Assembly (NCBI GenBank): GCA_005880755.1
Contig: VBGV01000029.1
Coordinates: 1 to 19,840, forward strand
Direction of reading: 5' to 3'
Length of the DNA: 19,840 nucleotides
Origin: Chloroflexota bacterium
GTDB lineage: Bacteria > Chloroflexota > Dormibacteria > Dormibacterales > Dormibacteraceae
Shown here: positions 1 through 6,572 of the stretch, piece after piece
How positions within the stretch are numbered: the first letter of the stretch is position 1
How the letters are laid out: every line of letters starts with the position of its first letter
Notes under the pieces: model-generated
Databases searched by the model: none
What the model was told of the DNA's origin: nothing
Seen by the model: only the letters and a program-made list of their open reading frames with translations
Program-made: the position numbers and the translations under genes

Positions 1-228
1 AACTTCGACTCCTACCACGGCTCGACCATCCGAGGCATGGTGCGCGAGAAGCCGTTCCTCCACGTCATCGGCTTGCGGCCGGCGCTCGAGCAGTGGGGCC
101 GACAGCACGGTCTGCGGCCGGAGTGGATTCAACCGGAGAAGCGCCGCAAGGTCGCGCATTACGACGTGTTCGGCCCCTCGGCGCAGGCCCTGATCGAGAG
201 GCTCCAGACCACGGTTGACACTGATTGA
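1..228 (+). CDS. C-terminal fragment of an unidentified protein (5' end outside window)
   Basis: Frame 1 is open from the first base and ends in TGA at 226-228, giving 75 visible residues, so the start lies upstream of the window. An internal ATG at 37 could start a 63-residue protein, but the frame stays open before it (NFDSYHGSTIRG), so a truncated longer gene is more likely. The tail holds a HYDVFG stretch followed by a probable amphipathic helix (SAQALIERL). A faint likeness to the short DUF4031-type proteins, which end in an HYD motif, crossed my mind, but I cannot support it. No signal peptide, membrane segment or catalytic motif is visible. The -35 box of the next gene lies inside its last codons. 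Confidence 0.55.
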   Translation, partial: NFDSYHGSTIRGMVREKPFLHVIGLRPALEQWGRQHGLRPEWIQPEKRRKVAHYDVFGPSAQALIERLQTTVDTD

Positions 229-244
229 CGCAACGCGTTATGCT
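215..244 (+). promoter_or_regulatory. strong sigma-70-like promoter of the basic protein gene
   Basis: TTGACA at 215-220 is a perfect -35 box. It is followed after 18 nt by TATGCT at 239-244, a good -10 box. Transcription should start near 251, giving a leader of roughly 20 nt that includes the Shine-Dalgarno sequence AGGAGGT at 260-266. The -35 box lies in the final codons of the upstream gene. This is the best-matching full promoter in the window. Confidence 0.75.
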
Positions 245-272
245 GCGTCATGAAGTTCGAGGAGGTCAGGAA

Positions 273-728
273 ATGAACGCAGAATTCGCAAGCACCGCAA
301 CTGCGGTGGAGGAAGTCGCCGCCGGGGTCGCCAGGAGCGCGGCCGAGGTTGTCTCGGATCCGGTCCGATCGGCGCGGAGGCAGGTACGGGCATTCGAGCG
401 CAAGGGGACTCCGGTCGTACGCCGGATCAACAAGCGCCTGAACGCCCTGCTGCCCGACAGGCTCAGGGTGTTCGGCCTCGACGTCAACGGCAAGCTGCCC
501 GAGAAGGTGGCCATCAAGGGCCTGCAGCTGGTCAAGGTCCAGGCCCGACGACCTGACGTGGTGGGCGACATCGCCAAGCGCACGCTGAGGATCTTCAACG
601 GCTCCTTCAAGACGATCGCGCGCACCGCGACCCGGCTGGAGCAGGCGACCCAGCTGACCGCGCACCGGGAGAGCAAGCCGGCCGCGCGCAGCGCCCGTCG
701 CCGCTCATCGCGCCGCAAAGCCGCCTGA
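273..728 (+). CDS. small basic helical protein with Arg/Lys/Ala-rich tail, function unknown
   Basis: This encodes a 151-residue protein. I chose ATG 273 because AGGAGGT (260-266) sits 6 nt upstream; the longer reading from 225 lacks such a site and would begin before the predicted transcription start. Residues 1-25 are Ala/Glu-rich and probably helical. The middle contains several RR/KR pairs. The last ~20 residues (ending RRRSSRRKAA) form a strongly basic Ser/Arg/Ala tail, as in the tails of actinobacterial nucleoid proteins such as HupB. I do not recognise the HU fold, so nucleic-acid binding is inference from charge only. A phasin-like or surface-binding helical protein is an alternative. 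The gene forms a one-gene unit with its own strong promoter and a perfect terminator, which suggests high, independent expression. Confidence 0.75.
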   Translation: MNAEFASTATAVEEVAAGVARSAAEVVSDPVRSARRQVRAFERKGTPVVRRINKRLNALLPDRLRVFGLDVNGKLPEKVAIKGLQLVKVQARRPDVVGDIAKRTLRIFNGSFKTIARTATRLEQATQLTAHRESKPAARSARRRSSRRKAA

Positions 729-743
729 CACAGATCGCATCCG

Positions 744-780
744 AGGGCGCCCCACACAATGGGGCGCCCTTTTTGTTTTA
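744..780 (+). terminator. Rho-independent terminator of the basic protein gene
   Basis: A perfect 10-bp GC-rich stem, AGGGCGCCCC (744-753) with GGGGCGCCCT (761-770), closes a 7-nt loop and is followed directly by TTTTGTTTTA. It begins 15 nt after the stop codon at 728. It is the only textbook intrinsic terminator I see in the window. Confidence 0.93.
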
Positions 781-784
781 GCCT
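779..784 (+). promoter_or_regulatory. possible -10 element of adoK inside the terminator tail
   Basis: TAGCCT at 779-784 starts within the T-rich tail of the preceding terminator and ends 11 nt before the adoK ATG at 796. The same hexamer stands before the gene at 16751. No Shine-Dalgarno sequence precedes adoK, so a very short leader is plausible. No convincing -35 box is visible, so this is a weak call. Confidence 0.35.
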
Positions 785-795
785 TCATCGCAGTC

Positions 796-1752
796 ATGGT
801 CCTGTGTACCGGTTCGATCGCGTACGACTACATCCTCACCTTCAAGGGGCGATTCAAAGACCACATCCTTCTCGACAAGACGCACATTCTCAACCTGAGC
901 TTCCTGGTCGACGACCTGCAGAAGCGCAAGGGGGGAGTCGCCGGCAACTACGCCTACAACCTCGCGCTCCTGGGTTATCCATCGGGGATCTTGGCCACTG
1001 CCGGCCACGACGCGACCGAGTATCGGGACTGGCTCGCGGCGCGAGGTGTCGACTGTCGTGGACTGCGCTTGCTCGACGGTGAGATGAGCGCGACGGGGTT
1101 CACCACCACCGACATGGACGACAACCAGCTCACCGGGTACTACGGCGGGGCGATGTGGAAAGCGGCGATGCTCGGCCTGGATGACGGTCCGCCTGATGTC
1201 GAGGCGGTGATCATCGGACCGAACGACCCGGGCGCCATGAAGAGGCTGGTCGGCGAGTGTCGCGACCGTGGCGTCCGGTTCGTATTCGACCCGGCGCATC
1301 AGATGCCGATGATGAAGGCCGAGGACGTGATGGACAGCGCCAACGGCGCGTGGATGGTGATCGGCAACGACTACGAGCTGGAGCTGATCCAGCAGCGCTG
1401 CCAGCGCGACATCGACGGCTTGCTGGAGCTGGCGCAGATCGTCGTCACGACGTTGGGGCGGCACGGATCGCGGATCACGACACTTGAGGGGTCGGTGGAC
1501 ATACCCGCGGCGCCGGCGGTACGCGAGGCAGACCCGACCGGGGCCGGAGACGCGTACCGGTCGGGTCTGGTCGCCGGCCTGCTGCGGGGGCTGGACCTGG
1601 AAGCGGCGGGTCGCGTGGCGTCGCTCGCCGCCACTTATGCGGTCGAGCACGTCGGGACCATCGAGCACAACTACACGCGCGCAGAGTTCAGCGAGCGCTA
1701 CCGCGAATCGTTCGGCGCGGCCCTGCCGGACCGCTTCTGGGTCCGGGACTAG
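796..1752 (+). CDS. adoK: PfkB-family carbohydrate kinase, adenosine kinase AdoK-like
   Basis: This 318-residue ribokinase/PfkB-family kinase would phosphorylate adenosine to AMP with ATP in the cytosol (purine salvage). Visible marks are the N-terminal TGSIAYDYI strand with the LSFLVDDL segment (about 34-41), the first PfkB signature GGVAGNYAYNLALLG at 46-60, and the second signature DPTGAGD at 246-252, which carries the anion hole and the catalytic Asp252. The LSFLVDD-x5-GGVAGN and DYRDWL/ARGV-type segments match, from memory, mycobacterial AdoK closely, so I favour adenosine over a sugar as substrate; a general sugar kinase remains possible. Length is normal for the family. The ATG start is the first in frame after the terminator. 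Its TAG stop shares the palindrome CTAG (1749-1752) with the stop of the convergent permease gene. Confidence 0.85.
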   Translation: MVLCTGSIAYDYILTFKGRFKDHILLDKTHILNLSFLVDDLQKRKGGVAGNYAYNLALLGYPSGILATAGHDATEYRDWLAARGVDCRGLRLLDGEMSATGFTTTDMDDNQLTGYYGGAMWKAAMLGLDDGPPDVEAVIIGPNDPGAMKRLVGECRDRGVRFVFDPAHQMPMMKAEDVMDSANGAWMVIGNDYELELIQQRCQRDIDGLLELAQIVVTTLGRHGSRITTLEGSVDIPAAPAVREADPTGAGDAYRSGLVAGLLRGLDLEAAGRVASLAATYAVEHVGTIEHNYTRAEFSERYRESFGAALPDRFWVRD

Positions 1753-2552
1753 TTGAACTTCTTGCCCTGGTCACGCCTGTAAGCCCACAGCGCGAGCAAG
1801 AAAAAGACGACCGTGTAGGCGCCCATATAGAGCCAGTCGCTAGCGATGGAGCCCCCTTCGGTCCGCGCTCCGACGGAATCCCACACCAGCTGCGCGCCTC
1901 GGTAAAGGGGTAGATACGGAGCCAGGTTCTGGAGAAATTGCGGCAGCAAACGCAGCGGAAAAAAGAGCCCCGATGCGAAGGCCGTTGGCAGATAGATGAG
2001 GTTGGTCACGGCTGGTGCGGAGTTAGGTCCCGCGAGGTATCCGAGGGCAAAACCCAGGCCGATGAACGGTATCGAGCAGAGCATCGCGCGCGCACCGAGC
2101 GTCAGCCATTGCGATGCATCTAGCTGCACTCCCGCCGCGACCGCCGCGAAGAGGCCGAGCACGACGATCGAAATCAGGGCGATCGCGAGAGCGGACAGTG
2201 CTTTGGCGGTGAAGAACACCGGGGCCGGGAGCGGCGTCGATTTCATCAGCAGGTCCTGCTTCTGCCCACGCTCGTTCGCGAGCGAGATGCCGAAACCGAG
2301 CACCATCACGTTCGCGACGCCGTAGAGCGCCATCGAGGCAAGGAAATATTCGCCAAAGGTCACGCCCGAGCCCGGGAAGAGGGGCTCTTTGGCCTGGCCG
2401 AGCCCGATGAAGGCGTAGAACATCGTCGGGAGCACGATGCTGGTGACGCTGAACGCCGGGACTCGAAAGAGCTTGACGAACTCGGCATAAGACTGCCTCG
2501 CCAGCATCGGCAGCACAGGCGCCGTCGCGGACCGGGCCGTGGCGGTGCTCAC
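1749..2552 (-). CDS. ABC-2 type transporter permease
   Basis: This 267-residue integral membrane subunit is the partner of the ATPase encoded just upstream. Six hydrophobic segments are visible: roughly residues 32-55 (after the FRVPAF motif), 70-93, 115-140, 150-172, 180-200 and 238-257. A basic cytosolic end (YRRDQGKKFN) follows the last one. This is the layout of ABC-2/DrrB-like exporter permeases. The start is GTG at 2552, overlapping the ATPase stop as GTGA, so the two are translationally coupled. The substrate (drug, lipid or polysaccharide) cannot be read from the sequence. The gene converges on adoK with a 4-base overlap and no visible terminator. Confidence 0.85.
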   Translation of the reverse strand: MSTATARSATAPVLPMLARQSYAEFVKLFRVPAFSVTSIVLPTMFYAFIGLGQAKEPLFPGSGVTFGEYFLASMALYGVANVMVLGFGISLANERGQKQDLLMKSTPLPAPVFFTAKALSALAIALISIVVLGLFAAVAAGVQLDASQWLTLGARAMLCSIPFIGLGFALGYLAGPNSAPAVTNLIYLPTAFASGLFFPLRLLPQFLQNLAPYLPLYRGAQLVWDSVGARTEGGSIASDWLYMGAYTVVFFLLALWAYRRDQGKKFN

Positions 2553-3445
2553 GTCGGCGCCTGTTGGTGAGTCATCGCGACAAATGCTTCCTCCAGGTCG
2601 GCACCCGCCACCTCGAGGTTTTGGATTTCGACGCCACGCCGGAATAGTTCGCGCAGGACCTGCTCAGGCTCGTTGGTGAGAAGCCGTACGCGATGATCCT
2701 CGATCTGTTTCGAGTTCAGGGGCAGACCCGCGAACTGGCTTTCATCCGGCCGGGTGCCGGTTGAGAAGGTGACACGCTTGCCGGCCACCCGAGCTTTGAT
2801 CGCGGCGGGCGTCGAGTCGGCGATCACGCGGCCGTGGTCGATCACGATCACGCGGCGCGCGAGCTGGTCGGCTTCTTCGAGGTAGTGGGTGGTGAGGACG
2901 ACCGTGCGTCCTTTCGTGGCGAGGGCGCCGATCTCCTCGAGAAAACGGCGGCGTCCCTCGACATCCATTCCGACGGTCGGCTCGTCGAGGAACAGCGCGT
3001 CCGGATCGCCGCACACCGCGAGGGCGAAGTAGAGTCGCTGGCGCTGTCCGCCCGACAGGTCCTTGACCAGGCTTTTGGCTTTCTCCTCGAGCCCCGCCAT
3101 CCGGATCGCTTCGGCCGTCGCAAGGGGCGCCGGATAGTAGGAGCGAAAGAGCTCGACGATCTCTGCGACGCGCAGCATGCCGGGCACACCGGACTCCTGC
3201 AGCATCACACCGATCCGGCTGCGCGCCTTCAGGTCCTTCGGGTCCATGCCGAAGAGGCGAACGGTGCCGGACGTGGGCTTGCGGGTGCCGAGCATGAGGC
3301 TGATCGAAGTCGTCTTCCCTGCGCCGTTGGGTCCCAGCATCGCGACGACCTCACCCGGCTCGATGACGAAGCTGACGTCCCGCACCGCTTGCACTTCGCC
3401 GTACCGCTTCGAGGTGTTGACCAGCTCGGCGGCGGGCGCGCTCAC
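2549..3445 (-). CDS. ABC-2 exporter ATP-binding protein (DrrA/CcmA-like)
   Basis: This is the nucleotide-binding subunit that powers the adjoining permease. Counting from GTG 3445 it has 298 residues. It shows Walker A GPNGAGKT (38-45), the signature LSGGQ (130-134), Walker B LFLDE (151-155) with TVGMD, and the switch histidine in TTHYLEEAD. The C-terminal ~90 residues form the extension typical of DrrA-like ATPases. An ATG at 3463 is also in frame, but I prefer GTG 3445: TAGGCT lies exactly 7 nt upstream (3458-3453 on the minus strand), and the ATG would lie upstream of that -10 box. The gene overlaps the permease by 4 nt and diverges from the HIT gene. Confidence 0.88.
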   Translation of the reverse strand: MSAPAAELVNTSKRYGEVQAVRDVSFVIEPGEVVAMLGPNGAGKTTSISLMLGTRKPTSGTVRLFGMDPKDLKARSRIGVMLQESGVPGMLRVAEIVELFRSYYPAPLATAEAIRMAGLEEKAKSLVKDLSGGQRQRLYFALAVCGDPDALFLDEPTVGMDVEGRRRFLEEIGALATKGRTVVLTTHYLEEADQLARRVIVIDHGRVIADSTPAAIKARVAGKRVTFSTGTRPDESQFAGLPLNSKQIEDHRVRLLTNEPEQVLRELFRRGVEIQNLEVAGADLEEAFVAMTHQQAPT

Positions 3446-3452
3446 GCGCCTC

Positions 3453-3470
3453 AGCCTACCCATTTAGGCT
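3453..3470. promoter_or_regulatory. bidirectional leaderless promoter: inverted pair of -10 boxes
   Basis: AGCCTACCCATTTAGGCT is a perfect inverted repeat, 6-6-6. On the plus strand TAGGCT (3465-3470) ends 7 nt before TTG 3478 of the HIT gene. On the minus strand TAGGCT (3458-3453) ends 7 nt before GTG 3445 of the ABC ATPase. Both fit a -10 hexamer setting transcription to start at the start codon. No good -35 boxes are seen. A dimeric repressor operator is an alternative reading of the repeat. Confidence 0.6.
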
Positions 3471-3477
3471 TGTCCCG

Positions 3478-3900
3478 TTGGGGACGATCTTCACCCAGAT
3501 CATCGAGGGCAGGCTGCCCGCGCGATTCGTCTGGAAAGATGACGAGTGCGTCGTTTTCCTCTCCAACCGTCCGCTTCGCCCGGGCCACTGCCTGGTCGTG
3601 CCGCGGAGCGAGGTCGACCACTGGATCGACCTCGAACCGTCGCTGCTGTGTCACCTCGCCGAGACGGCGCAGGCGATCGGTCGCGCGCAGATGGCGGGCT
3701 TCAAGCCCGAGCGAATCGGCGTCATGCTGGCCGGGCTGGAGGTGCCGCACTGCCACTTCCATGTGGTGCCCATTCGCGGCCTGCACGACCTCGACTTCGG
3801 CAACCAGGACCCGAACCCCGACGCGAAGATGATGGACGAGGCCGCGGGGACGATCCGGCGCGAGCTGCGAAAGCTGCGCTACACGCAGGTCAGCGACTAG
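3478..3900 (+). CDS. HIT-family (histidine triad) nucleotide hydrolase/transferase
   Basis: This 140-residue protein carries the histidine-triad active site VPHCHFHVVP with His91, His93 and His95; the last is the expected nucleophile region. The N-terminal half (IFTQIIEGRLPARFVWKDDECVVFL) and the RPLRPGHCLVVPR segment match the HINT/HIT fold. Such enzymes cleave phosphoramidate or dinucleoside substrates such as AMP-lysine or Ap4A in the cytosol; the exact substrate is not readable. The start is TTG at 3478. It lacks a Shine-Dalgarno sequence but has TAGGCT 7 nt upstream, so leaderless initiation is likely. Its 3' end overlaps the convergent DinB-like gene by 11 bp. Confidence 0.88.
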   Translation: MGTIFTQIIEGRLPARFVWKDDECVVFLSNRPLRPGHCLVVPRSEVDHWIDLEPSLLCHLAETAQAIGRAQMAGFKPERIGVMLAGLEVPHCHFHVVPIRGLHDLDFGNQDPNPDAKMMDEAAGTIRRELRKLRYTQVSD

Positions 3901-4414
3901 GAAGCAGCTTCTCCAGCTGCTCGACGTGCATCTCCATGTGCGTGATCAAGGGCAGACGCGCGACCTCCTCGGCCGTCATCGTCGTTCCGTCATCGACGCG
4001 CGCGGAATTCTGCAGCGATGACGGGTCGGCCGTGCGTAAGGTGTTGATGGTCCGCTGATGGTCCGCGAGCGTCATGCGGAGGAGCTCCGCAGGATCCATC
4101 TCGGACATCTGCTTACCCGCCGCGTCGCGCAGGTTGACCGCCTCGAGCAGGTTCATGTCAGTCAGCTTTCCGCTCGCGATCCTGTGCACGAGCACTCCGT
4201 AGAACTTGGAGACGACCGCCAGATGGGCCAGCACTTCGTGAGCGTTCCACTCGGCCTCATCGCTCTGCCGCGAGCTGACGTGCGGACCAATTTCAGCGAG
4301 CCGGTCGGAAATGCGCTGCAGCCGATCCGCCAGCAAGTGTCGCTCACGGTCACGATAGGTGGACATGAACGCCTTGACGTCGTCCATCGTGAAAGCCGGG
4401 CTCTCGATCTTCAC
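3890..4414 (-). CDS. DinB/YfiT-superfamily putative metal-dependent protein
   Basis: This 174-residue, probably four-helix-bundle protein shows the usual three metal-ligand histidines of the DinB_2 fold: one in the second helix (EWNAHEVLAHL, His59 or His64) and the pair His159 and His163 in THMEMHVEQL near the C-terminus. In this superfamily members act as thiol-dependent transferases, for example with mycothiol or bacillithiol, but most are uncharacterised; no specific reaction can be assigned. The start is GTG at 4414. A -10-like TAGTCT lies 8 nt upstream and there is no Shine-Dalgarno sequence. The gene diverges from the dienelactone-hydrolase gene across 29 nt and converges on the HIT gene. 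Confidence 0.8.
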   Translation of the reverse strand: MKIESPAFTMDDVKAFMSTYRDRERHLLADRLQRISDRLAEIGPHVSSRQSDEAEWNAHEVLAHLAVVSKFYGVLVHRIASGKLTDMNLLEAVNLRDAAGKQMSEMDPAELLRMTLADHQRTINTLRTADPSSLQNSARVDDGTTMTAEEVARLPLITHMEMHVEQLEKLLPSR

Positions 4415-4422
4415 CGGAATCC

Positions 4423-4428
4423 AGACTA
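4423..4428 (-). promoter_or_regulatory. candidate leaderless -10 box of the DinB-like gene
   Basis: On the minus strand TAGTCT (4428-4423) ends 8 nt before GTG 4414. It fits TAnnnT at the distance expected for a transcript beginning at or next to the start codon. No clear -35 box is seen, and the opposite strand here carries the Shine-Dalgarno sequence of the divergent gene. Confidence 0.5.
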
Positions 4429-4443
4429 AAGGAGAATCGGGCT

Positions 4444-5184
4444 ATGTGTCACAGCGACAGCTCCCGTCCCCCGTTGCCTCCGATCAGCGGTGCGGCCGTC
4501 GACCAGGGCGATTTCGTCCTGACCTCATTGGACGGCACGCAGTTCGCCGCTTACTTTGCACGCGCGTCGAAGCCGACCGGCGCGGGGATGGTCGTGATGC
4601 CGGACGTACGTGGGCTGCATCACTTCTACAAAGAGCTCGCGGTGCGGTTCGCCGAGACGGGCATCGACGCGGTCGCGATCGACTACTTCGGGCGGACGGC
4701 GGGCATCGGCGATCGGAGCGAGGCCTTCGAGTACATGCCCCACGTTGAGAAGACGACGCAGGAAACCATCGCGGCCGATGTCTCCGCCGCGATCGCGCAA
4801 CTCGGCACGAAAGATGGTGGCGGCGTGAAGTCGGTGTTCTCCGTCGGTTTTTGCTTCGGCGGCTCGAGCTCGTGGAACCAGTCGGCGCTGCAGCCTCGGC
4901 TGGACGGCGCCATCGGCTTTTACGGCCGGCCGCCCCGCACCGAGCCGTACATCGCAAAGATGAAAGCGCCGCTGCTGCTGCTGGTGGCGGGAGCCGACGG
5001 GGCGACCCCGCCCGAGGTGGCTGACGATTTCGACAAGAAGTTGACCGAGGCTGGGGTCCCCCACGAGAGACACGTCTACGCCGGCGCGCCGCACAGCTTT
5101 TTCGACCGGGGCTACGAGCAGTGGAAGGACGCCTGCGACGACGCCTGGAGGCGGATCCTGGACTTCGTGAAGAAGCACAGCTAA
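4444..5184 (+). CDS. dienelactone hydrolase family protein (alpha/beta hydrolase)
   Basis: This 246-residue cytosolic alpha/beta hydrolase has the DLH catalytic triad in order: nucleophile Cys137 in GFCFGG, Asp185 in VAGADGATPP and His217 in GAPHSFFDR. The N-terminal MCHSDSSRPP stretch is typical of actinobacterial relatives. A cysteine nucleophile instead of serine is the family hallmark. True dienelactone hydrolases open lactone rings in chlorocatechol breakdown, but no catechol genes are nearby, so the substrate is unknown. Start ATG 4444 has AGGAGA (4430-4435) 8 nt upstream, so unlike several neighbours this gene uses a Shine-Dalgarno leader. The gene ends 30 nt before the fatty-acid regulator gene. 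Confidence 0.87.
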   Translation: MCHSDSSRPPLPPISGAAVDQGDFVLTSLDGTQFAAYFARASKPTGAGMVVMPDVRGLHHFYKELAVRFAETGIDAVAIDYFGRTAGIGDRSEAFEYMPHVEKTTQETIAADVSAAIAQLGTKDGGGVKSVFSVGFCFGGSSSWNQSALQPRLDGAIGFYGRPPRTEPYIAKMKAPLLLLVAGADGATPPEVADDFDKKLTEAGVPHERHVYAGAPHSFFDRGYEQWKDACDDAWRRILDFVKKHS

Positions 5185-5201
5185 CCGGCTCTCCTTGAAC
5201 G

Positions 5202-5207
5202 TATAGT
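5202..5207 (+). promoter_or_regulatory. leaderless -10 box of the PucR-type regulator gene
   Basis: TATAGT at 5202-5207 is a near-consensus -10 hexamer and ends exactly 7 nt before ATG 5215. There is no Shine-Dalgarno sequence, so transcription and translation probably begin at the same base. TTGAAC occurs at 5195-5200, but it is far too close to serve as a -35 box. Confidence 0.65.
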
Positions 5208-5214
5208 CGACGGT

Positions 5215-6495
5215 ATGGCCGGGTTGGCCCCCAGGTCCAAAAACGCCAAGGTCGCGCCTCGGCTCCCCCAGGGCCTGATCGATGAGCTCGAGCGGCGGCA
5301 CGCCGGCATGGCCCGCCACATGGCCCGCGCAGTTGTGACGCTCGTGCGCTGGGACACCTCGACCGGGGTACCTCCGCAGCGCGACGCCATCGTCAAAGCC
5401 TGCGCGGCCGGCCTCGACCTGTTCCTCGCCACCGCCCGCGAGGCCCGGCCCGCCACCCCGGAAGAGCTGCGGCGCGTCGCTCAGCTGGGCATCCTGCAGG
5501 CGCGGAGCAGCCAGTCGGTGGAGCCGATCCTCGCCGCTTATCGCCTGGCGGCGCGCGTCGCGTGGGACGAAATTTTGCGCGCGTGGCGGGGCCACCCGGA
5601 GGCGACGCCCGAGGCCATCATGCTGATCGCCAACTACGTCTTCGCGGCTCTCGACCAGGTCGCGGCCGAGGTGACGAAGACCTACCTCCACGCCCGTGAG
5701 CAGCACATGCAGCGGGGCACCAGGGCCCACGCCCGGCTCTTCCACTCCTTGATCAGCGACAACTTCGATTCCGAGCTCGAGCTGCAGCGCCAGGCGCTGG
5801 CGATCAACACCCCGCTGATCGCCACCGGCTACGTGGCCGTCGTGTGCAAGCTCGTGATGGGCAATCGCGACGGCGAGCGCGGGGGGCAAGCGCTGGCCGA
5901 GGTCGCCGACTCGCTTCAGCTGCGGCGGGGCACGCTCGTCCTCGCGACCGACCCCAGCACGCTCGTCGTCTTGTGGCCGGTGGAAACGCCCGCCGACCTG
6001 GAGTCGGCGCGCCAGTTCGTGACCGAGCTTCAAGAGCAGGTGGCGCAGCGCGCCGGGCAGCTTGGCGCTCGCGTGCGGGCGGGCATCGGCGGCTATCACC
6101 CTGGCTTCCACGGCGTCGCGCGCTCCTACCTGGAGGCGCAGCAGGCGTTTGAGGCCGGGCGCAAGCTCCGGCCCGATTCGGTCATGCATGGCCACGACGA
6201 GGTCATCCCGCACCTTGTGCTGGCCCAGAACCCGCTCCTGGCCGAGAGGTTCGTGACCCACAGCCTCGGCCGTCTGATGGACCCGAAGGTGCGCAACCGC
6301 GAGCAGCTGCTGGAGACGCTGGAGGCTTACCTGGCCCGGGGGTCGGTCAAGGAGGCCGCGGCTGCGCTGGGGCTTCACCGCCATACCGTCCTGTACAGGC
6401 TCGAGAAGCTGCGCGAGCTGCTCGGGGAGGACCTGGAGGTGCCCGCCACGCGCCTCCGTTTGCAGCTGGCGTTGGATCTCCAAAAGCTGCTCTGA
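5215..6495 (+). CDS. PucR-family transcriptional regulator, likely fatty-acid synthesis regulator (FasR-like)
   Basis: This 426-residue DNA-binding protein has three parts. A helical N-terminal sensor-like region (about 15-145) resembles RsbRD/PucR N-terminal domains. The middle region (about 190-310) matches the GGDEF-like domain common in PucR proteins. The C-terminal PucR helix-turn-helix (about 360-426) includes YLARGSVKEAAAALGLHRHTVLYRLEKL. In Streptomyces a PucR-type protein, FasR, sits next to and activates the fabDHPF operon; the location here, 89 nt before a fab operon, makes the same role likely. Start ATG 5215 follows TATAGT by 7 nt, so the mRNA is probably leaderless. A candidate operator lies within codons 4-9, suggesting autoregulation. 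The ligand (acyl-CoA or malonyl-CoA) is unknown. Confidence 0.85.
   Translation: MAGLAPRSKNAKVAPRLPQGLIDELERRHAGMARHMARAVVTLVRWDTSTGVPPQRDAIVKACAAGLDLFLATAREARPATPEELRRVAQLGILQARSSQSVEPILAAYRLAARVAWDEILRAWRGHPEATPEAIMLIANYVFAALDQVAAEVTKTYLHAREQHMQRGTRAHARLFHSLISDNFDSELELQRQALAINTPLIATGYVAVVCKLVMGNRDGERGGQALAEVADSLQLRRGTLVLATDPSTLVVLWPVETPADLESARQFVTELQEQVAQRAGQLGARVRAGIGGYHPGFHGVARSYLEAQQAFEAGRKLRPDSVMHGHDEVIPHLVLAQNPLLAERFVTHSLGRLMDPKVRNREQLLETLEAYLARGSVKEAAAALGLHRHTVLYRLEKLRELLGEDLEVPATRLRLQLALDLQKLL
5224..5240. promoter_or_regulatory. candidate regulator operator inside the start of its own gene
   Basis: TTGGCCCCCAGGTCCAA is a 17-bp imperfect inverted repeat (arms TTGGCC and GTCCAA, one mismatch, 5-nt spacer). 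It has the same length and spacing as the repeat upstream of fabF and matches it at 13 of 17 positions. It covers about +10 to +26 if transcription starts at ATG 5215. A bound protein here would block the promoter or elongation, so repression of its own gene is the natural reading. Confidence 0.5.
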
Positions 6496-6502
6496 ACTCG
6501 GA

Positions 6503-6519
6503 TTGGACCTCGAGTCCAA
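6503..6519. promoter_or_regulatory. candidate FasR-like operator upstream of the fab operon
   Basis: TTGGACCTCGAGTCCAA is a 17-bp inverted repeat with perfect 6-bp arms (TTGGAC/GTCCAA) around 5 nt. It lies 8 nt after the regulator stop codon and is centred about 74 bp before fabF ATG. With no -35 box at the fabF promoter, an upstream activator site is plausible. A near copy sits at 5224-5240 in the regulator gene. No T-tract follows, so it is not an intrinsic terminator. Confidence 0.6.
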
Positions 6520-6534
6520 AGAATCGCGCTACTT

Positions 6535-6562
6535 TTCTACTCGGCGCGGCTGCCGATTCTAC
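6535..6562 (+). repeat. short direct repeat TTCTAC, 22 bp apart, in the fab promoter region
   Basis: TTCTAC occurs at 6535-6540 and again at 6557-6562, a spacing of 22 bp or about two helical turns. Both are followed by a CTCG/TCGG-type sequence. They lie between the inverted repeat and the -10 box. They might be half-sites of a second regulator or chance. Confidence 0.3.
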
Positions 6563-6572
6563 CTCGCGTCCC

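Noticed and set aside
3446..3463. ATG 3463 as the start of the ABC ATPase
   Set aside because: It lies upstream of the probable -10 box (3458-3453), has no Shine-Dalgarno sequence, and adds only six residues (MGRLRR) outside the conserved domain.
6503..6519. Inverted repeat after the regulator stop read as an intrinsic terminator
   Set aside because: The stem is only 6 bp and no T-run follows; the copy at 5224-5240 inside a coding region fits an operator better.
4525..6519. Very long open frame on the minus strand across the hydrolase and regulator genes
   Set aside because: It is antisense to two well-supported genes with clear motifs; in GC-rich DNA such mirror frames are common. Its translation shows no recognisable domain.
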